NCBI GenBank assembly: GCA_027459485.1
Contig: DAIDIG010000001.1
Span: forward strand, 550,619-614,618
DNA: 64,000 bases
Origin: Bdellovibrionales bacterium
GTDB taxonomy: Bacteria > Bdellovibrionota > Bdellovibrionia > Bdellovibrionales > UBA1609
Direction: 5' to 3'
In this document: positions 52,271-60,707 of the stretch, in pieces
Layout of the letters: each line of letters begins with the position of its first letter
Numbering within the stretch: the first letter of the stretch is position 1
Position numbers and translations under genes: made by a program
Notes under the pieces: generated by a model
Seen by the model: only the letters and a program-made list of their open reading frames with translations
The model's database searches: none
Told to the model about the DNA's origin: nothing

Positions 52271-52822
52271 ATGCCGACGTCGCGATACGCGCTCAACAAA
52301 AACAAATATCTGTTACCGGATGAACTCGAACGCTTTGAAAAGCTTCTGCACGATCATCTCGATCGCGACACGCGCGATTGCCTGCTGCTGCTTCTCGCTC
52401 TTCGCACTGGCGCCCGAGCGCAAGAGCTTCTGAATTTGAAGCACGCGAATCTCAATCACTACGAAAATTCGGTCTTCATACAGGGCCTCAAGGGCAGCAA
52501 CGATCGCGAGATCCCGCTTCATCAGCCGCTATTTCGCAAGCTCGTGAGTTACGCCGAAATGCTCCCCCGGCGAACCGACAAGTCGAATGGCGACCACTTA
52601 TTTCCGATCAGCTACAATCGACTCAGGCAAATTTGGGAGCTCTACAGGCCTGTCCCAAAAAAATTTCACTCGCTACGTCACACGTTTGCCATTCAGCTCT
52701 ACAAAAAGACGAAAGACATCCGCCTTGTGCAGGTGGCATTGGGGCATCGCAACGTCATGAATACTATGATTTACGCGGATTATGTGTATTCTCAAAGTGA
52801 ACTTAGAAAACTGATTCTCTAG
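52271..52822 (+). CDS. Minimal tyrosine recombinase (catalytic domain only)
   Basis: 183 aa with all six catalytic residues: R45 (RTGARAQEL), K74, H133 and R136 (FHSLRHTFA), H159 (LGHRN), Y168 (MIYADY). It lacks the N-terminal SAM-like DNA-binding domain of XerC/XerD, like FimB/FimE-type recombinases of about 200 aa that flip short DNA segments. There are no phage genes nearby, so it is probably an orphan or a locus-specific switch. Weak ribosome-binding site. Confidence 0.85.
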   Translation: MPTSRYALNKNKYLLPDELERFEKLLHDHLDRDTRDCLLLLLALRTGARAQELLNLKHANLNHYENSVFIQGLKGSNDREIPLHQPLFRKLVSYAEMLPRRTDKSNGDHLFPISYNRLRQIWELYRPVPKKFHSLRHTFAIQLYKKTKDIRLVQVALGHRNVMNTMIYADYVYSQSELRKLIL

Positions 52823-52944
52823 TAAGAACTACCGAATCGTAAAAGAGTTTCATCTGAAATTTTCGCAAAATCACGCAAAACCGTAAATTTCATCCAATAA
52901 CCAAACGTATCGTTTAACAGTGCGGGCTCGCGAGGGGGGCTTGG

Positions 52945-53760
52945 ATGGCGCTACGGGTCGTTTTCAGTTTCTTGGTTGTGGCATTTAGTACTACGGGATG
53001 GGCGCAGGGCGGCTCGAGCGCCATCGACTTTTTGAACGCGAACTACGTTTCGATAGCGCAGAGCGAACTTCGCCGCTGTTCGAATCGTACGTCGCCGACA
53101 TTGGGCCCCGAACTCGCGACCTACGTCACGGTCGCGCAGGCCAAAGTGATCACCGGCAATTTTCTGCCGCATTGTGAAGTGGCGCTCACTTTTGACGACG
53201 GGCCGCACCCGGTCTATGGCCCGCAAATCGTCAAGATTCTTCAAGCGCAGAACGTGCACGCGAACTTCTTTCAAGTCGGTGAAAATGTCGCGAGGTACCC
53301 GAACGTCACACTCATGGAGTATCACGCCGGTGAAGTGATCGGGACTCACACATGGTCGCATCCCGATTTGCAGCGATTGACCTTTGCGCAGGGCTCTCAA
53401 CAGATCGAGAAGGCATTCGACGAGGTCACGCAAATCTTGCACGTGTACACGCCATTTTTTAGATATCCGTACGGTGCCTCGACGCCCGAGATTCGCGCGT
53501 ATCTCGCCCATTTCGGTCGCGTCACTTTTTTTTGGAATGTCGATACGTTGGATTGGAAGATTCATGACCCTGTTCAACTCTACCGTTACGCTTTAACACA
53601 GGTCGATCAAGTGCAGCGCGGGATCATCCTCATGCACGAAATTCACCCGCAGACAGTCATCATGTTGCCGTATTTACTCGATGCTCTGAGGCGCGCCGGT
53701 TATCAACCGATCCTGTTTAAGCCCGGGCAGCAAACGGCATTGACCCTTCATGCTTCTTGA
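52945..53760 (+). CDS. Secreted polysaccharide (peptidoglycan/chitin) deacetylase, NodB family
   Basis: 271 aa. Signal peptide ends GWAQ. NodB domain from about residue 78: LTFDDGPHPVYG (D84/D85), the metal-binding pair H135/H139 in GTHTWSHPDL, FFRYPYGAST, WNVDTLDW, and a catalytic His in LMHEIHPQT. It removes N-acetyl groups from glycans. In Bdellovibrio, secreted deacetylases of this family act on prey peptidoglycan, so a similar role is plausible. Ribosome-binding site GAGGGGGG. The end overlaps the GNAT gene by 11 bp. Confidence 0.92.
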   Translation: MALRVVFSFLVVAFSTTGWAQGGSSAIDFLNANYVSIAQSELRRCSNRTSPTLGPELATYVTVAQAKVITGNFLPHCEVALTFDDGPHPVYGPQIVKILQAQNVHANFFQVGENVARYPNVTLMEYHAGEVIGTHTWSHPDLQRLTFAQGSQQIEKAFDEVTQILHVYTPFFRYPYGASTPEIRAYLAHFGRVTFFWNVDTLDWKIHDPVQLYRYALTQVDQVQRGIILMHEIHPQTVIMLPYLLDALRRAGYQPILFKPGQQTALTLHAS

Positions 53761-54289
53761 AACGCTCGCCACAGCCTCGAATCGCGCCGGGCGACTGACT
53801 GAAATGAAAGACATCTTTTTTCTGTCGGCGGCTGAGCCGAACCGCAGCTCCGACGAAGAAACGCGTGAACGGTTTTGGCGGAGGTGGACGTCATATTACA
53901 TTGACCACTCCCCCAGCGAAGTTTTTTTTGCAATCGAAAACAAGCGCGCGGTCGGGTATCTCACGGGGTGTCGGGACAGTCGCGCCGCCGGTTCAGCTCT
54001 GGCCGCATCAATTAAGAGCTACGCGCTTTTTGAAGATCTTTTTGATTTATACCCCGCCCACCTTCACATGAATGTGCACCCGAGCGCGCGCGGTAAGGGT
54101 GTCGGCGCTGCTTTAATTGAACATTATATCGACCAATTGCAAGTATCGCGAACGCGTGGCGTTCATATCGTGACCGCGCCAGGCGAGCGAAACGTCGATT
54201 TTTACTTGCGCCATGAGTTTCAAGCCATCGAAGAGCGCGCGTTTAACGACCAACCTCTTCTTTTTATGGGGCGCGACCTGATCACTTGA
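53750..54289 (+). CDS. GNAT-family N-acetyltransferase
   Basis: 179 aa. The GNAT acetyl-CoA motif is LHMNVHPSARGKGVGAALIEHYI, preceded by strands VFFAIENKRAVGYLTG and followed by the terminal helix and strand NVDFYLRHEFQAIEERAF. Cytoplasmic acetyltransferase of unknown acceptor. It overlaps the NodB deacetylase gene by 11 bp, so it is cotranslated, and it converges on mltA with an 8-bp overlap. Confidence 0.88.
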   Translation: MLLETLATASNRAGRLTEMKDIFFLSAAEPNRSSDEETRERFWRRWTSYYIDHSPSEVFFAIENKRAVGYLTGCRDSRAAGSALAASIKSYALFEDLFDLYPAHLHMNVHPSARGKGVGAALIEHYIDQLQVSRTRGVHIVTAPGERNVDFYLRHEFQAIEERAFNDQPLLFMGRDLIT

Positions 54290-55457
54290 GCATTAAAAAA
54301 TAAATCGTGCCGCGTTCAGCTTCAGTATCTGAAGTGTATTCGGCGTAATCGCCTTCGCCGAAATAAAGATCGGCGCGTGCTTTGCCACGAATGGCTCCGC
54401 CCGTGTCTTGGTCGACATAAAAACGCGAAAATGCCATGAAGGGGCGTGCGTCGCTTGATGGGTCGGGCTGCGTTTCGCTCGGGCGCGTGCTCGAAATAAA
54501 CGCGAGGCCGCCTTTAAATGGGTAATAATTGTGATCAGTTGCGATCGAACGATTGCCGGTGAGTGGGATGCCTTCGCTGCCTGCCGGGGGAGTGTTCGAG
54601 AGTCTGTAATAAACGTAAGCGGGGCAAGTAGAAAAAATTTGTTCTTGAAGTTCAGGGTGAGCTTTTAAAAACCGGCGCTGCGCCGTTATTGACCCGTCGG
54701 GGATCCACCCCTTTTTCATCATATACGTTTCAATGAAACGAAATGGCAAACCGTTTTGACCGGCGTACGAGATATATTGCGACACGAGCTTGTTCCCGTC
54801 TTTGACGAGCAGGTGGCCGCCGCCCTCAACTTGCATAAGGTAAAGGTTGAACAAATCACTGCCGTAGAAAAGATCGAGACCCCGATTTTCAAGAGCGTCG
54901 TGAAAATCAATTTGATCGCGGCTCTTTTGTTTAAGTGCCAAGCTTCGAGGCAAGGCGTAGATGCCGTGCTGAAAAACGCCGATGCGGGTTTTACTCACGG
55001 TCATCAGCGGCGTGTAATAAGCGGTGAAAAACGCCGGGTCATTTTCGCCGTAATGCGGGTCGCCCGGTACCAAGTGCGGTTGATAGAGATTGAATCGCCG
55101 ACGAAGTTCACGATTGACCCATTCGATGCACTTTACGCCGCCAGCGGGCGAGCAAGCTTGGTACTGTTCGACAATTGCAAGAAATCTTGAAAGTGAATCG
55201 CGAACTTTTGTGAGTGGGTATTGGTCCGCTCCATATTGAATGGTGCCGTTCAGGTTGACGGTTTTAAAACGATTCAACTGCCGGGTGAGTACGGTTTTGA
55301 GACCGACGAAATTCAAATCGTCGGTGAAAAACGGCCATTGCGAATTCGGTACTTTTTCGGTGGGAGTGACAACGGTGCCGGCGAAAGTCGGGCACGCAAA
55401 TGCGATCATAGTCAAAACGACGGCGAAAATTGCATGCTGAAGTATTCGTTGAAGCAC
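54282..55457 (-). CDS. mltA: Membrane-bound lytic murein transglycosylase A (MltA)
   Basis: 391 aa. N-terminal signal sequence MLQRILQHAIFAVVLTMIAFACPTFA from a GTG start. MltA domain: FTAYYTPLMTVS, FYGSDLFNLYLMQVEGGGHLLV, YAGQNGLPFRFIETYMMKKGW. The C-terminal 3D domain has FSRFYVDQDTGGAIRGKARADLYFG with the Asp residues that name it. Cleaves glycan strands to 1,6-anhydro products in the periplasm. Adjacent genes are the NodB deacetylase and UppP, i.e. peptidoglycan work. Confidence 0.94.
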   Translation of the reverse strand: MLQRILQHAIFAVVLTMIAFACPTFAGTVVTPTEKVPNSQWPFFTDDLNFVGLKTVLTRQLNRFKTVNLNGTIQYGADQYPLTKVRDSLSRFLAIVEQYQACSPAGGVKCIEWVNRELRRRFNLYQPHLVPGDPHYGENDPAFFTAYYTPLMTVSKTRIGVFQHGIYALPRSLALKQKSRDQIDFHDALENRGLDLFYGSDLFNLYLMQVEGGGHLLVKDGNKLVSQYISYAGQNGLPFRFIETYMMKKGWIPDGSITAQRRFLKAHPELQEQIFSTCPAYVYYRLSNTPPAGSEGIPLTGNRSIATDHNYYPFKGGLAFISSTRPSETQPDPSSDARPFMAFSRFYVDQDTGGAIRGKARADLYFGEGDYAEYTSDTEAERGTIYFLMLK

Positions 55458-55496
55458 GCTTTAAGTTTAGAAAGCATGCTCGCCTAAAGTGAATAT

Positions 55497-56900
55497 TTAA
55501 TATCCCGCTTTGTCTGAAATATAGACCTTGGTAGAGGCGGATAGTTGCAATTCGCGCCGTATTTTGAGCTTGTACAATAAATCTGAAAGCGTTTCGTTAC
55601 GCGAGAGAGGCAAATAGTCGTACACGTCGCCAAACGCCTGCGCTGCGGGCGATATTGGCATTGATTCGCCGTCGTTTTCGGCGAAAATGTGGGCCGTGCC
55701 CCGCGCGTAATCTTTTGCTTCATAAGTTTTGAGCACGAGCGGTAAGGTGACAATTCCGCCAAATGAATACAGCATAATCTGGCCGATTTTCGACATGCCG
55801 GGGATGAAACTCACAACCCGCCAAAAATTGGCCCAGCCCGCTCCGACCGTATCTAACTGATAGCGAAGAGTTTCTGACATTTCACCGCGATTGGCCGAGG
55901 TTTTCAGAGCTTGTTGCGCCAAATCGAATGCCAAAAAGTAGGCCGTGTTGACAAGCCAGCTTTCTTGAATCATTCGTAGTACCGAAAAATCGGTCACGTC
56001 TTCAATTTGTAAGGACGGAAAGCGCGGCTTTAAAAACCGCGCGGCAAGAAATTGGCTCGAATAAAGTAAAATAGAATAACCCCAGTTGACGATGTAGCTG
56101 TATACGTACGCTCGAGTCATGCCTCGAGTGCCGTCTAAGAGGTGATTGGCAACCCTTGTTAGATGATGAAGTTTTTGGCTCGCCGTTTGCCAGCGCCACG
56201 TGATGAGGCTTTTATTTTGCGAAAATACGCGATCCCATTGTGTGCTGAAAAGTCTAAATTGCAGATCTAAGGCCAGAACCGTAAACGATCGCACTAGGCT
56301 CGCGATCAATTCAAAATTGGCCGGGTTTGCGCCGGCTTCAAAAATCGTCACTGCAAAACCGATGAGAGGTAAAGTCGTGTCGCGCGCGATCTTCCAATCC
56401 CCATATAGTTTGACGTGTGAGGGCGCCGGTTGATTCATGGCCGGCAATGTTTTATCGACAATACCTTTGAATTGAATGAAATCGACGCCCGATTTAGTCA
56501 ATTGCTCGTTGGCGAAACGAACCATAGCTTCACCGCCAGGTGGTATGGTGACGCTCAACTCTTCATGTTTATATCCATTATTAGCATAAAACAAACGGCG
56601 CAGCGGAGTCAGTCGTAGGCCTTGATCCGCGCGCAGTCGCAAGTAGCGTGACATTGCCTGCGAGCCTTGCGTTTCTAGAATATCGCGTAGTTGCAGCGCG
56701 AGCTCATCGGCCTGCTCGCGAATCTGATCTAGGCTGGGTTTCATTTGGGTGCTTGAAGGTGGCGACTTTTCGGCACCAGTGATATTTTGGGGGGCTGCTT
56801 TGGTATAGGCAGTCGGGCTGATTAACTCCCGTTTTCTGGGCGTGGCTCTCCGGGCGCAGCCGATAAGACATCCTAATAGAAAGAAGCACGACCATTTCAT
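55497..56900 (-). CDS. Large lipoprotein of unknown function
   Basis: 467 aa from ATG 56900 (preceded by GGGGGAG); the 58 extra residues of the track are not credible. Signal peptide MKWSCFFLLGCLIGC, lipobox LIGC. The mature part is helical with several Ala/Leu-rich hydrophobic stretches (YVYSYIVNWGYSILLYSSQFLAA). Its layout recalls the tandem proteins at 1-2751, but I could not show homology. Just downstream of nrdJ's divergent promoter, and upstream of mltA on the same strand, so the two may be cotranscribed. Confidence 0.75.
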   Translation of the reverse strand: MKWSCFFLLGCLIGCARRATPRKRELISPTAYTKAAPQNITGAEKSPPSSTQMKPSLDQIREQADELALQLRDILETQGSQAMSRYLRLRADQGLRLTPLRRLFYANNGYKHEELSVTIPPGGEAMVRFANEQLTKSGVDFIQFKGIVDKTLPAMNQPAPSHVKLYGDWKIARDTTLPLIGFAVTIFEAGANPANFELIASLVRSFTVLALDLQFRLFSTQWDRVFSQNKSLITWRWQTASQKLHHLTRVANHLLDGTRGMTRAYVYSYIVNWGYSILLYSSQFLAARFLKPRFPSLQIEDVTDFSVLRMIQESWLVNTAYFLAFDLAQQALKTSANRGEMSETLRYQLDTVGAGWANFWRVVSFIPGMSKIGQIMLYSFGGIVTLPLVLKTYEAKDYARGTAHIFAENDGESMPISPAAQAFGDVYDYLPLSRNETLSDLLYKLKIRRELQLSASTKVYISDKAGY

Positions 56901-56989
56901 GCTCCCCCAGTATGGTGAATTTCGAGTATTATGAGATTTAATTTTTTCTTGACGTGTCAACGTGGGTCGAAGTGGTTGAACATAGGAGC

Positions 56990-58684
56990 ATGCGGGTGGA
57001 GTTTTTGAACCGATTCTCAAAGCAAATTTGGGAAACAAAATATCGCAATCGTGACGAAACTGTAGAAGACACATGGCGCCGTGTTGCCAAAGCCCTGGCC
57101 TCGATCGAGCCCCATCGCGAGTATTGGGAAAAACGGTTTTACAACCTCCTTGAGGGGTTTCGCTTTTTGCCCGGTGGGCGAATCATCGCAAGCGCCGGCA
57201 CGAAAAATCGCGCGACGCTTTTCAACTGTTTTGTCATGGGTGCCATCGAAGATTCGATGGACGGAATTTTCGACGCTCTCAAAGAAGGCGCGCTCACGAT
57301 GCAGCAGGGTGGCGGCGTCGGATACAATTTTTCGACTCTGCGGCCGAAAGGCATGCACGCGCACTCGACCGGTCGAATCGCTTCGGGGCCGGTCTCGTTC
57401 ATGCGGATCTGGAACACAATGTGCGCGACCGTTCTGACGACCGGTGCCCGGCGCGGCGCCATGATTGCGACTTTACGATGCGATCACCCTGATGTATTGG
57501 ATTTCGTTCGCGCGAAAGCAAAAGACGCGCGCGACCTCAATCATTTTAATTTATCTGTCATGATCACCGACGATTTTATGAAAGCCGTGCGCGACGGCGC
57601 GGACTGGGAGCTCGCGTTTCGCGGCATGCGAGGCGAGCACATCGGGCCTGCGAAAACCGTGTCGGCCCGAGAGCTTTGGCATGAAATCATGACTTGTACA
57701 TATAACAGCGCTGAGCCCGGCGTTCTTTTCATCGATCGTATCAATCGCGAAAATAATTTGTGGTATCTCGAAGAAATATCGGCCACCAACCCCTGCGGTG
57801 AAATTCCACTGCCGCCCTATGGCGCCTGCGATCTCGGCTCGCTCAATCTCACACAGTTTGTTGTCGATCCGTTCACTCCTCAAGCGCATTTTGACTTTGA
57901 GGCGCTCGCCGATTGCGTACCGGATTGCGTGCGCATGCTCGACAATGTGATTGACGTTTCGAGCTTTCCGCTCAGGCGGCAAGATAAACAGGCGCACCTC
58001 TCACGCCGAATCGGTCTCGGCGTGACGGGTCTTGCTGACGCGCTGGTTATGCAAGGCTTCGATTATCGCGACAGTAACGCCCGAGATTGGTCGGCCGGCG
58101 TGATGGAGCTCATTCGTAACCGCGCTTACGAGGCGTCAATCCAACTCAGTCGTGAAAAAGGGGCCTTCCCGCAATTTGAGAAGGATTCGTATTTAAAATC
58201 TCCGTTTATCGAACGGTTGCCGCATGCGATTCGCGACGCCATCGCTCGAGACGGGATTCGTAACAGTCACTGTCTCGCCATCGCGCCGACCGGGACGATC
58301 AGCCTGCTTGCGAACAACATCTCAAGCGGCATTGAGCCGATATTTTCTGAAAGTTTTCACCGTCGCGTGTTGCAAGTCGACGGCACGTACCTTGAGTACG
58401 ACGTCACGGATTATGCGGCGGCACAATGGCGCGAAAAGAACGGATCGGCGGCGCTGCCGCATTCGTTTGTCTATGCCGAGCAAATCGAACCGATGGATCA
58501 CTTGCTGATGCAGGCGGCGCTTCAACCGTACATCGACAATTCGATTTCGAAAACGATCAATGTGGCCGAGAGTTTTCCGTTTGAGCGCTTCGCCGAAATT
58601 TACGAACGCGCGTACGAATTAGGTCTTAAAGGTTGTACGACATTCCGGAGCAATCCGATCACGGGCTCAATCTTAAGGAGTTAA
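56990..58684 (+). CDS. nrdJ: Adenosylcobalamin-dependent (class II) ribonucleotide reductase
   Basis: About 564 aa. Class II RNR features: FRFLPGGRIIASAGT, LFNCFVMGAIEDSMDGIFDALKEGALTMQQGGGVGYNF, NPCGEIPLPPYGACDLGSLNLTQFV, and IAPTGTISLLANNISSGIEPIFS. It reduces ribonucleoside di- or triphosphates using vitamin B12. It ends soon after GCTTFRSNPITG, without the C-terminal cysteine pair that longer NrdJ proteins use for re-reduction. Start ATG 56990 or GTG 56996 (AGGAG spaced 7 nt from the GTG); the track GTG at 56954 is less likely. TTGACG near 56950 may be a -35. Confidence 0.9.
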   Translation: MRVEFLNRFSKQIWETKYRNRDETVEDTWRRVAKALASIEPHREYWEKRFYNLLEGFRFLPGGRIIASAGTKNRATLFNCFVMGAIEDSMDGIFDALKEGALTMQQGGGVGYNFSTLRPKGMHAHSTGRIASGPVSFMRIWNTMCATVLTTGARRGAMIATLRCDHPDVLDFVRAKAKDARDLNHFNLSVMITDDFMKAVRDGADWELAFRGMRGEHIGPAKTVSARELWHEIMTCTYNSAEPGVLFIDRINRENNLWYLEEISATNPCGEIPLPPYGACDLGSLNLTQFVVDPFTPQAHFDFEALADCVPDCVRMLDNVIDVSSFPLRRQDKQAHLSRRIGLGVTGLADALVMQGFDYRDSNARDWSAGVMELIRNRAYEASIQLSREKGAFPQFEKDSYLKSPFIERLPHAIRDAIARDGIRNSHCLAIAPTGTISLLANNISSGIEPIFSESFHRRVLQVDGTYLEYDVTDYAAAQWREKNGSAALPHSFVYAEQIEPMDHLLMQAALQPYIDNSISKTINVAESFPFERFAEIYERAYELGLKGCTTFRSNPITGSILRS

Positions 58685-58685
58685 T

Positions 58686-59168
58686 ATGTTTGGACACTGG
58701 TACATCGTCGCCGATCAGCGAACTGTTCGAATTTTTACTGAAAAACCGATGGCTGCGCGACCACCGCGCGCGGCTGGGCGGGCCAGCCTGAGATCTTTCG
58801 AGCTTGTGAAAAAAATAAACAACCCGCTCGGCAAGGCAAAGACTCGCGATTTGCTCCATCAAGAGCGAGGCATCGGCGTCAAATCTCTCGGGCATTTCGG
58901 TACTTCGGCTCGATACGCCGAAACAAAAAGGCGCAATCCCCACGAAGAAGCGGCCATTCAATTTGCAAAAAATGTGGTGGATTTCTTACAACACGAGCGA
59001 ATCGAAAAAAATTTTACCGACCTAACCGTTATCGCCGAGCCGCGCTTTTTGGGCAAACTGCGTTCTGCCATGAACGAGAAGCTCGAACGCCAAGTAACCC
59101 GATGGGTTCGGAAAGACTTACAAAAAGCGACTTCCGCGCAATTGGCTGCGTTTCTAACAAAATCATAA
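58686..59168 (+). CDS. Host-attachment family protein (PF10116, COG5622)
   Basis: 160 aa. Matches the family annotated 'protein required for attachment to host cells': YIVADQRTVRIF at the start, KTRDLLHQERGIG and HFGTSAR in the middle, HEEAAIQFAKNVVDFL, and VIAEPRFLGKLRSAM followed by VRKDLQKATSAQLAAFL. The family resembles archaeal eRF1-type RNase folds; the attachment role comes from early annotation and is not proven. The ribosome-binding site AAGGAG overlaps the nrdJ stop, so both genes form one operon. Confidence 0.88.
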   Translation: MFGHWYIVADQRTVRIFTEKPMAARPPRAAGRASLRSFELVKKINNPLGKAKTRDLLHQERGIGVKSLGHFGTSARYAETKRRNPHEEAAIQFAKNVVDFLQHERIEKNFTDLTVIAEPRFLGKLRSAMNEKLERQVTRWVRKDLQKATSAQLAAFLTKS

Positions 59169-59249
59169 CTACTCGTCTGAATGCTCTGTGCTAGATGCTG
59201 TTGAGTAATCTTAACAGCAGCGCCCCCGCACCTAAGCTGGGAGGAGTTT

Positions 59250-59342
59250 GTGCAAGCTTTGCAAGTCATGGAAATGGCGGGGACTCAATTTCAAATTCAA
59301 CCTGGCCAATGCCAGTTTAACCAATGGGAGAACGAAAAATGA
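59250..59342 (+). CDS. Gln-rich 30-codon leader ORF coupled to the 59339 gene
   Basis: Too short for the track. GTG 59250 has an excellent ribosome-binding site, GGGAGGAG, 3 nt upstream. The 30 codons (8 Gln) end in TGA overlapping the ATG of the next gene (ATGA). This would couple their translation; the secreted protein itself has only a modest ribosome-binding site. It could be an attenuator or just a coupling device. Not seen upstream of the paralogue at 8612. Confidence 0.45.
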   Translation: MQALQVMEMAGTQFQIQPGQCQFNQWENEK

Positions 59343-59869
59343 AAAAAATTACAGTCACACTGCTGGTGCTCTTCGCAGCTCAGTTTGCATTCGCCGACGT
59401 CGCGGTACCGACGTCTCGATGGCCCGCAACGATGCACGTCTCATTTCATTGCAGCGAAAGCGGTCAACTCGATACCGCGCGCTGGACGATCGTCGCCACT
59501 TCCGCACAAGAGCCGAGCGCCGGCGCCTATGCCATGTTTCACGCTGCGACGGATTCGAGCATGTTCATCAGCAATGACACTTTATATTTACAATTACCGC
59601 AGATCCGAAAGGATTGGCCGACACGCGCATTCCCCATCGGGCATGTCTCAACTGAAGCTGCGGCTTGTGAACCATCGGATGATGCCGACGGCCACAATGG
59701 CTTTGTGAGCTCCGTATTGCCTGTACAATTGAACCAAATCGTAACTGTGGATCTTCAGCCGACAGGGGTGGCCTGCGCACCTGGCGTTCGCGATTCTTAC
59801 ATCATGAATTCGCTCGTTGTTCACATTGACGTTAAGTCCTACACGCTTCAACCGAAGGCCTGCTACTAG
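59339..59869 (+). CDS. Secreted protein, paralogue of the 8612 gene
   Basis: 176 aa from ATG 59339 (the track start at 59324 is upstream and weaker). Signal peptide MKKITVTLLVLFAAQFAFA. Shares RWTIVA, DTLYLQL, DWPTRAFPIG, EAAACEPSD and a terminal Cys with the protein encoded at 8612, so both belong to one beta-rich secreted family. Function unknown. Its start is overlapped by a 30-codon Gln-rich leader ORF. Confidence 0.8.
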   Translation: MKKITVTLLVLFAAQFAFADVAVPTSRWPATMHVSFHCSESGQLDTARWTIVATSAQEPSAGAYAMFHAATDSSMFISNDTLYLQLPQIRKDWPTRAFPIGHVSTEAAACEPSDDADGHNGFVSSVLPVQLNQIVTVDLQPTGVACAPGVRDSYIMNSLVVHIDVKSYTLQPKACY

Positions 59870-59927
59870 GCTCAGATCTTTGCGCGCGGGCCGTCGCCTT
59901 CGCGCATTGCCTCTCGTCACTCAACTA

Positions 59928-59952
59928 GGCGCCTTGCCAAAACCAAGGCGCC
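59928..59952 (+). terminator. Strong hairpin between the 59339 and SDR genes
   Basis: GGCGCCTTG-N7-CAAGGCGCC, a perfect 9-bp GC-rich stem 58 bp after the stop of the secreted protein gene. No T-run follows, so it may slow transcription or stabilise the upstream mRNA end. Confidence 0.5.
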
Positions 59953-59968
59953 GATGCAGACTTGATTC

Positions 59969-60664
59969 ATGACATTCTTAATCACTGGCGCCAATCGCGG
60001 TATTGGCCTTGAACTCGCGTTTTTCGCTCTTGAAAACAAACATCGCGTCTTGGCTCTTGTGCGCGACCCGGCCCAAGCCAGATCGCTTCATTATTCCATT
60101 AAAGAAAACCCCGAATACAGCGATCGTCTGGTCATTTTGAAATGTGACGTGACCGATGCCGGGCAAATCGCCGAAGTCAAAGAGGCGGTGGGTGGCGAAG
60201 CGATCGATGTTTTGATTAACAATGCGGGAGTACTTCTCGACGACGACGAGAAGTTTTCGAGTCTGCCGCTTGAAAAAATTCAACTGAACTTCAAAGTGAA
60301 TGCGCTCGGCTCGGTCGCGATCACGCAGGCTTTTTTGCCGAACCTTCTAAAATCGAGCGCCGCGAAGATGATTTGCATTACAAGCCAAATGGGTTCGATC
60401 AACGACAACCGTTCGGGCGGGTACTACGCCTATCGCATGTCGAAGGCCGCGCTTAATATGTTTGTGAAATCGTTTTCGGTCGATTATCCGCAGATCACCT
60501 CGCTTGTTTTACATCCGGGTTGGGTGCGCACCGAAATGGGTGGGCCAGAGGCACCCGTGCTGCCGCGTGAATCCGCTCGCGGTTTATTTAAAATCATCAC
60601 GGGCGCCACCCGCAACGAGACCGGTCACTTTTTTGATTACACCGGTAAACCCATTAGCTGGTGA
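59969..60664 (+). CDS. Short-chain dehydrogenase/reductase (SDR), C-factor-like
   Basis: 231 aa classical SDR: ITGANRGIGLEL (cofactor), LINNAG, catalytic Ser in CITSQMGS, catalytic Tyr/Lys in YYAYRMSKAALN, and HPGWVRTEMGG, the sequence typical of C-factor (CsgA-like) SDRs. NAD(P)-dependent oxidoreductase; substrate unknown. It is 44 bp upstream of an OYE-family gene and may be in one operon with it. Confidence 0.92.
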   Translation: MTFLITGANRGIGLELAFFALENKHRVLALVRDPAQARSLHYSIKENPEYSDRLVILKCDVTDAGQIAEVKEAVGGEAIDVLINNAGVLLDDDEKFSSLPLEKIQLNFKVNALGSVAITQAFLPNLLKSSAAKMICITSQMGSINDNRSGGYYAYRMSKAALNMFVKSFSVDYPQITSLVLHPGWVRTEMGGPEAPVLPRESARGLFKIITGATRNETGHFFDYTGKPISW

Positions 60665-60707
60665 TTTTTTATGAGGCGGGTGATTACATGCGGCGGGTGA
60701 TGAGTTC

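Noticed and set aside
52951-53577. 208-aa minus-strand ORF opposite the NodB deacetylase
   Set aside because: Antisense shadow of a gene whose catalytic motifs are all in the plus frame; no ribosome-binding site and Arg-rich composition.
55497-56900. Homology of the lipoprotein to the 1-2751 pair
   Set aside because: Similar hydrophobic layout but no run of identical residues that I could align.
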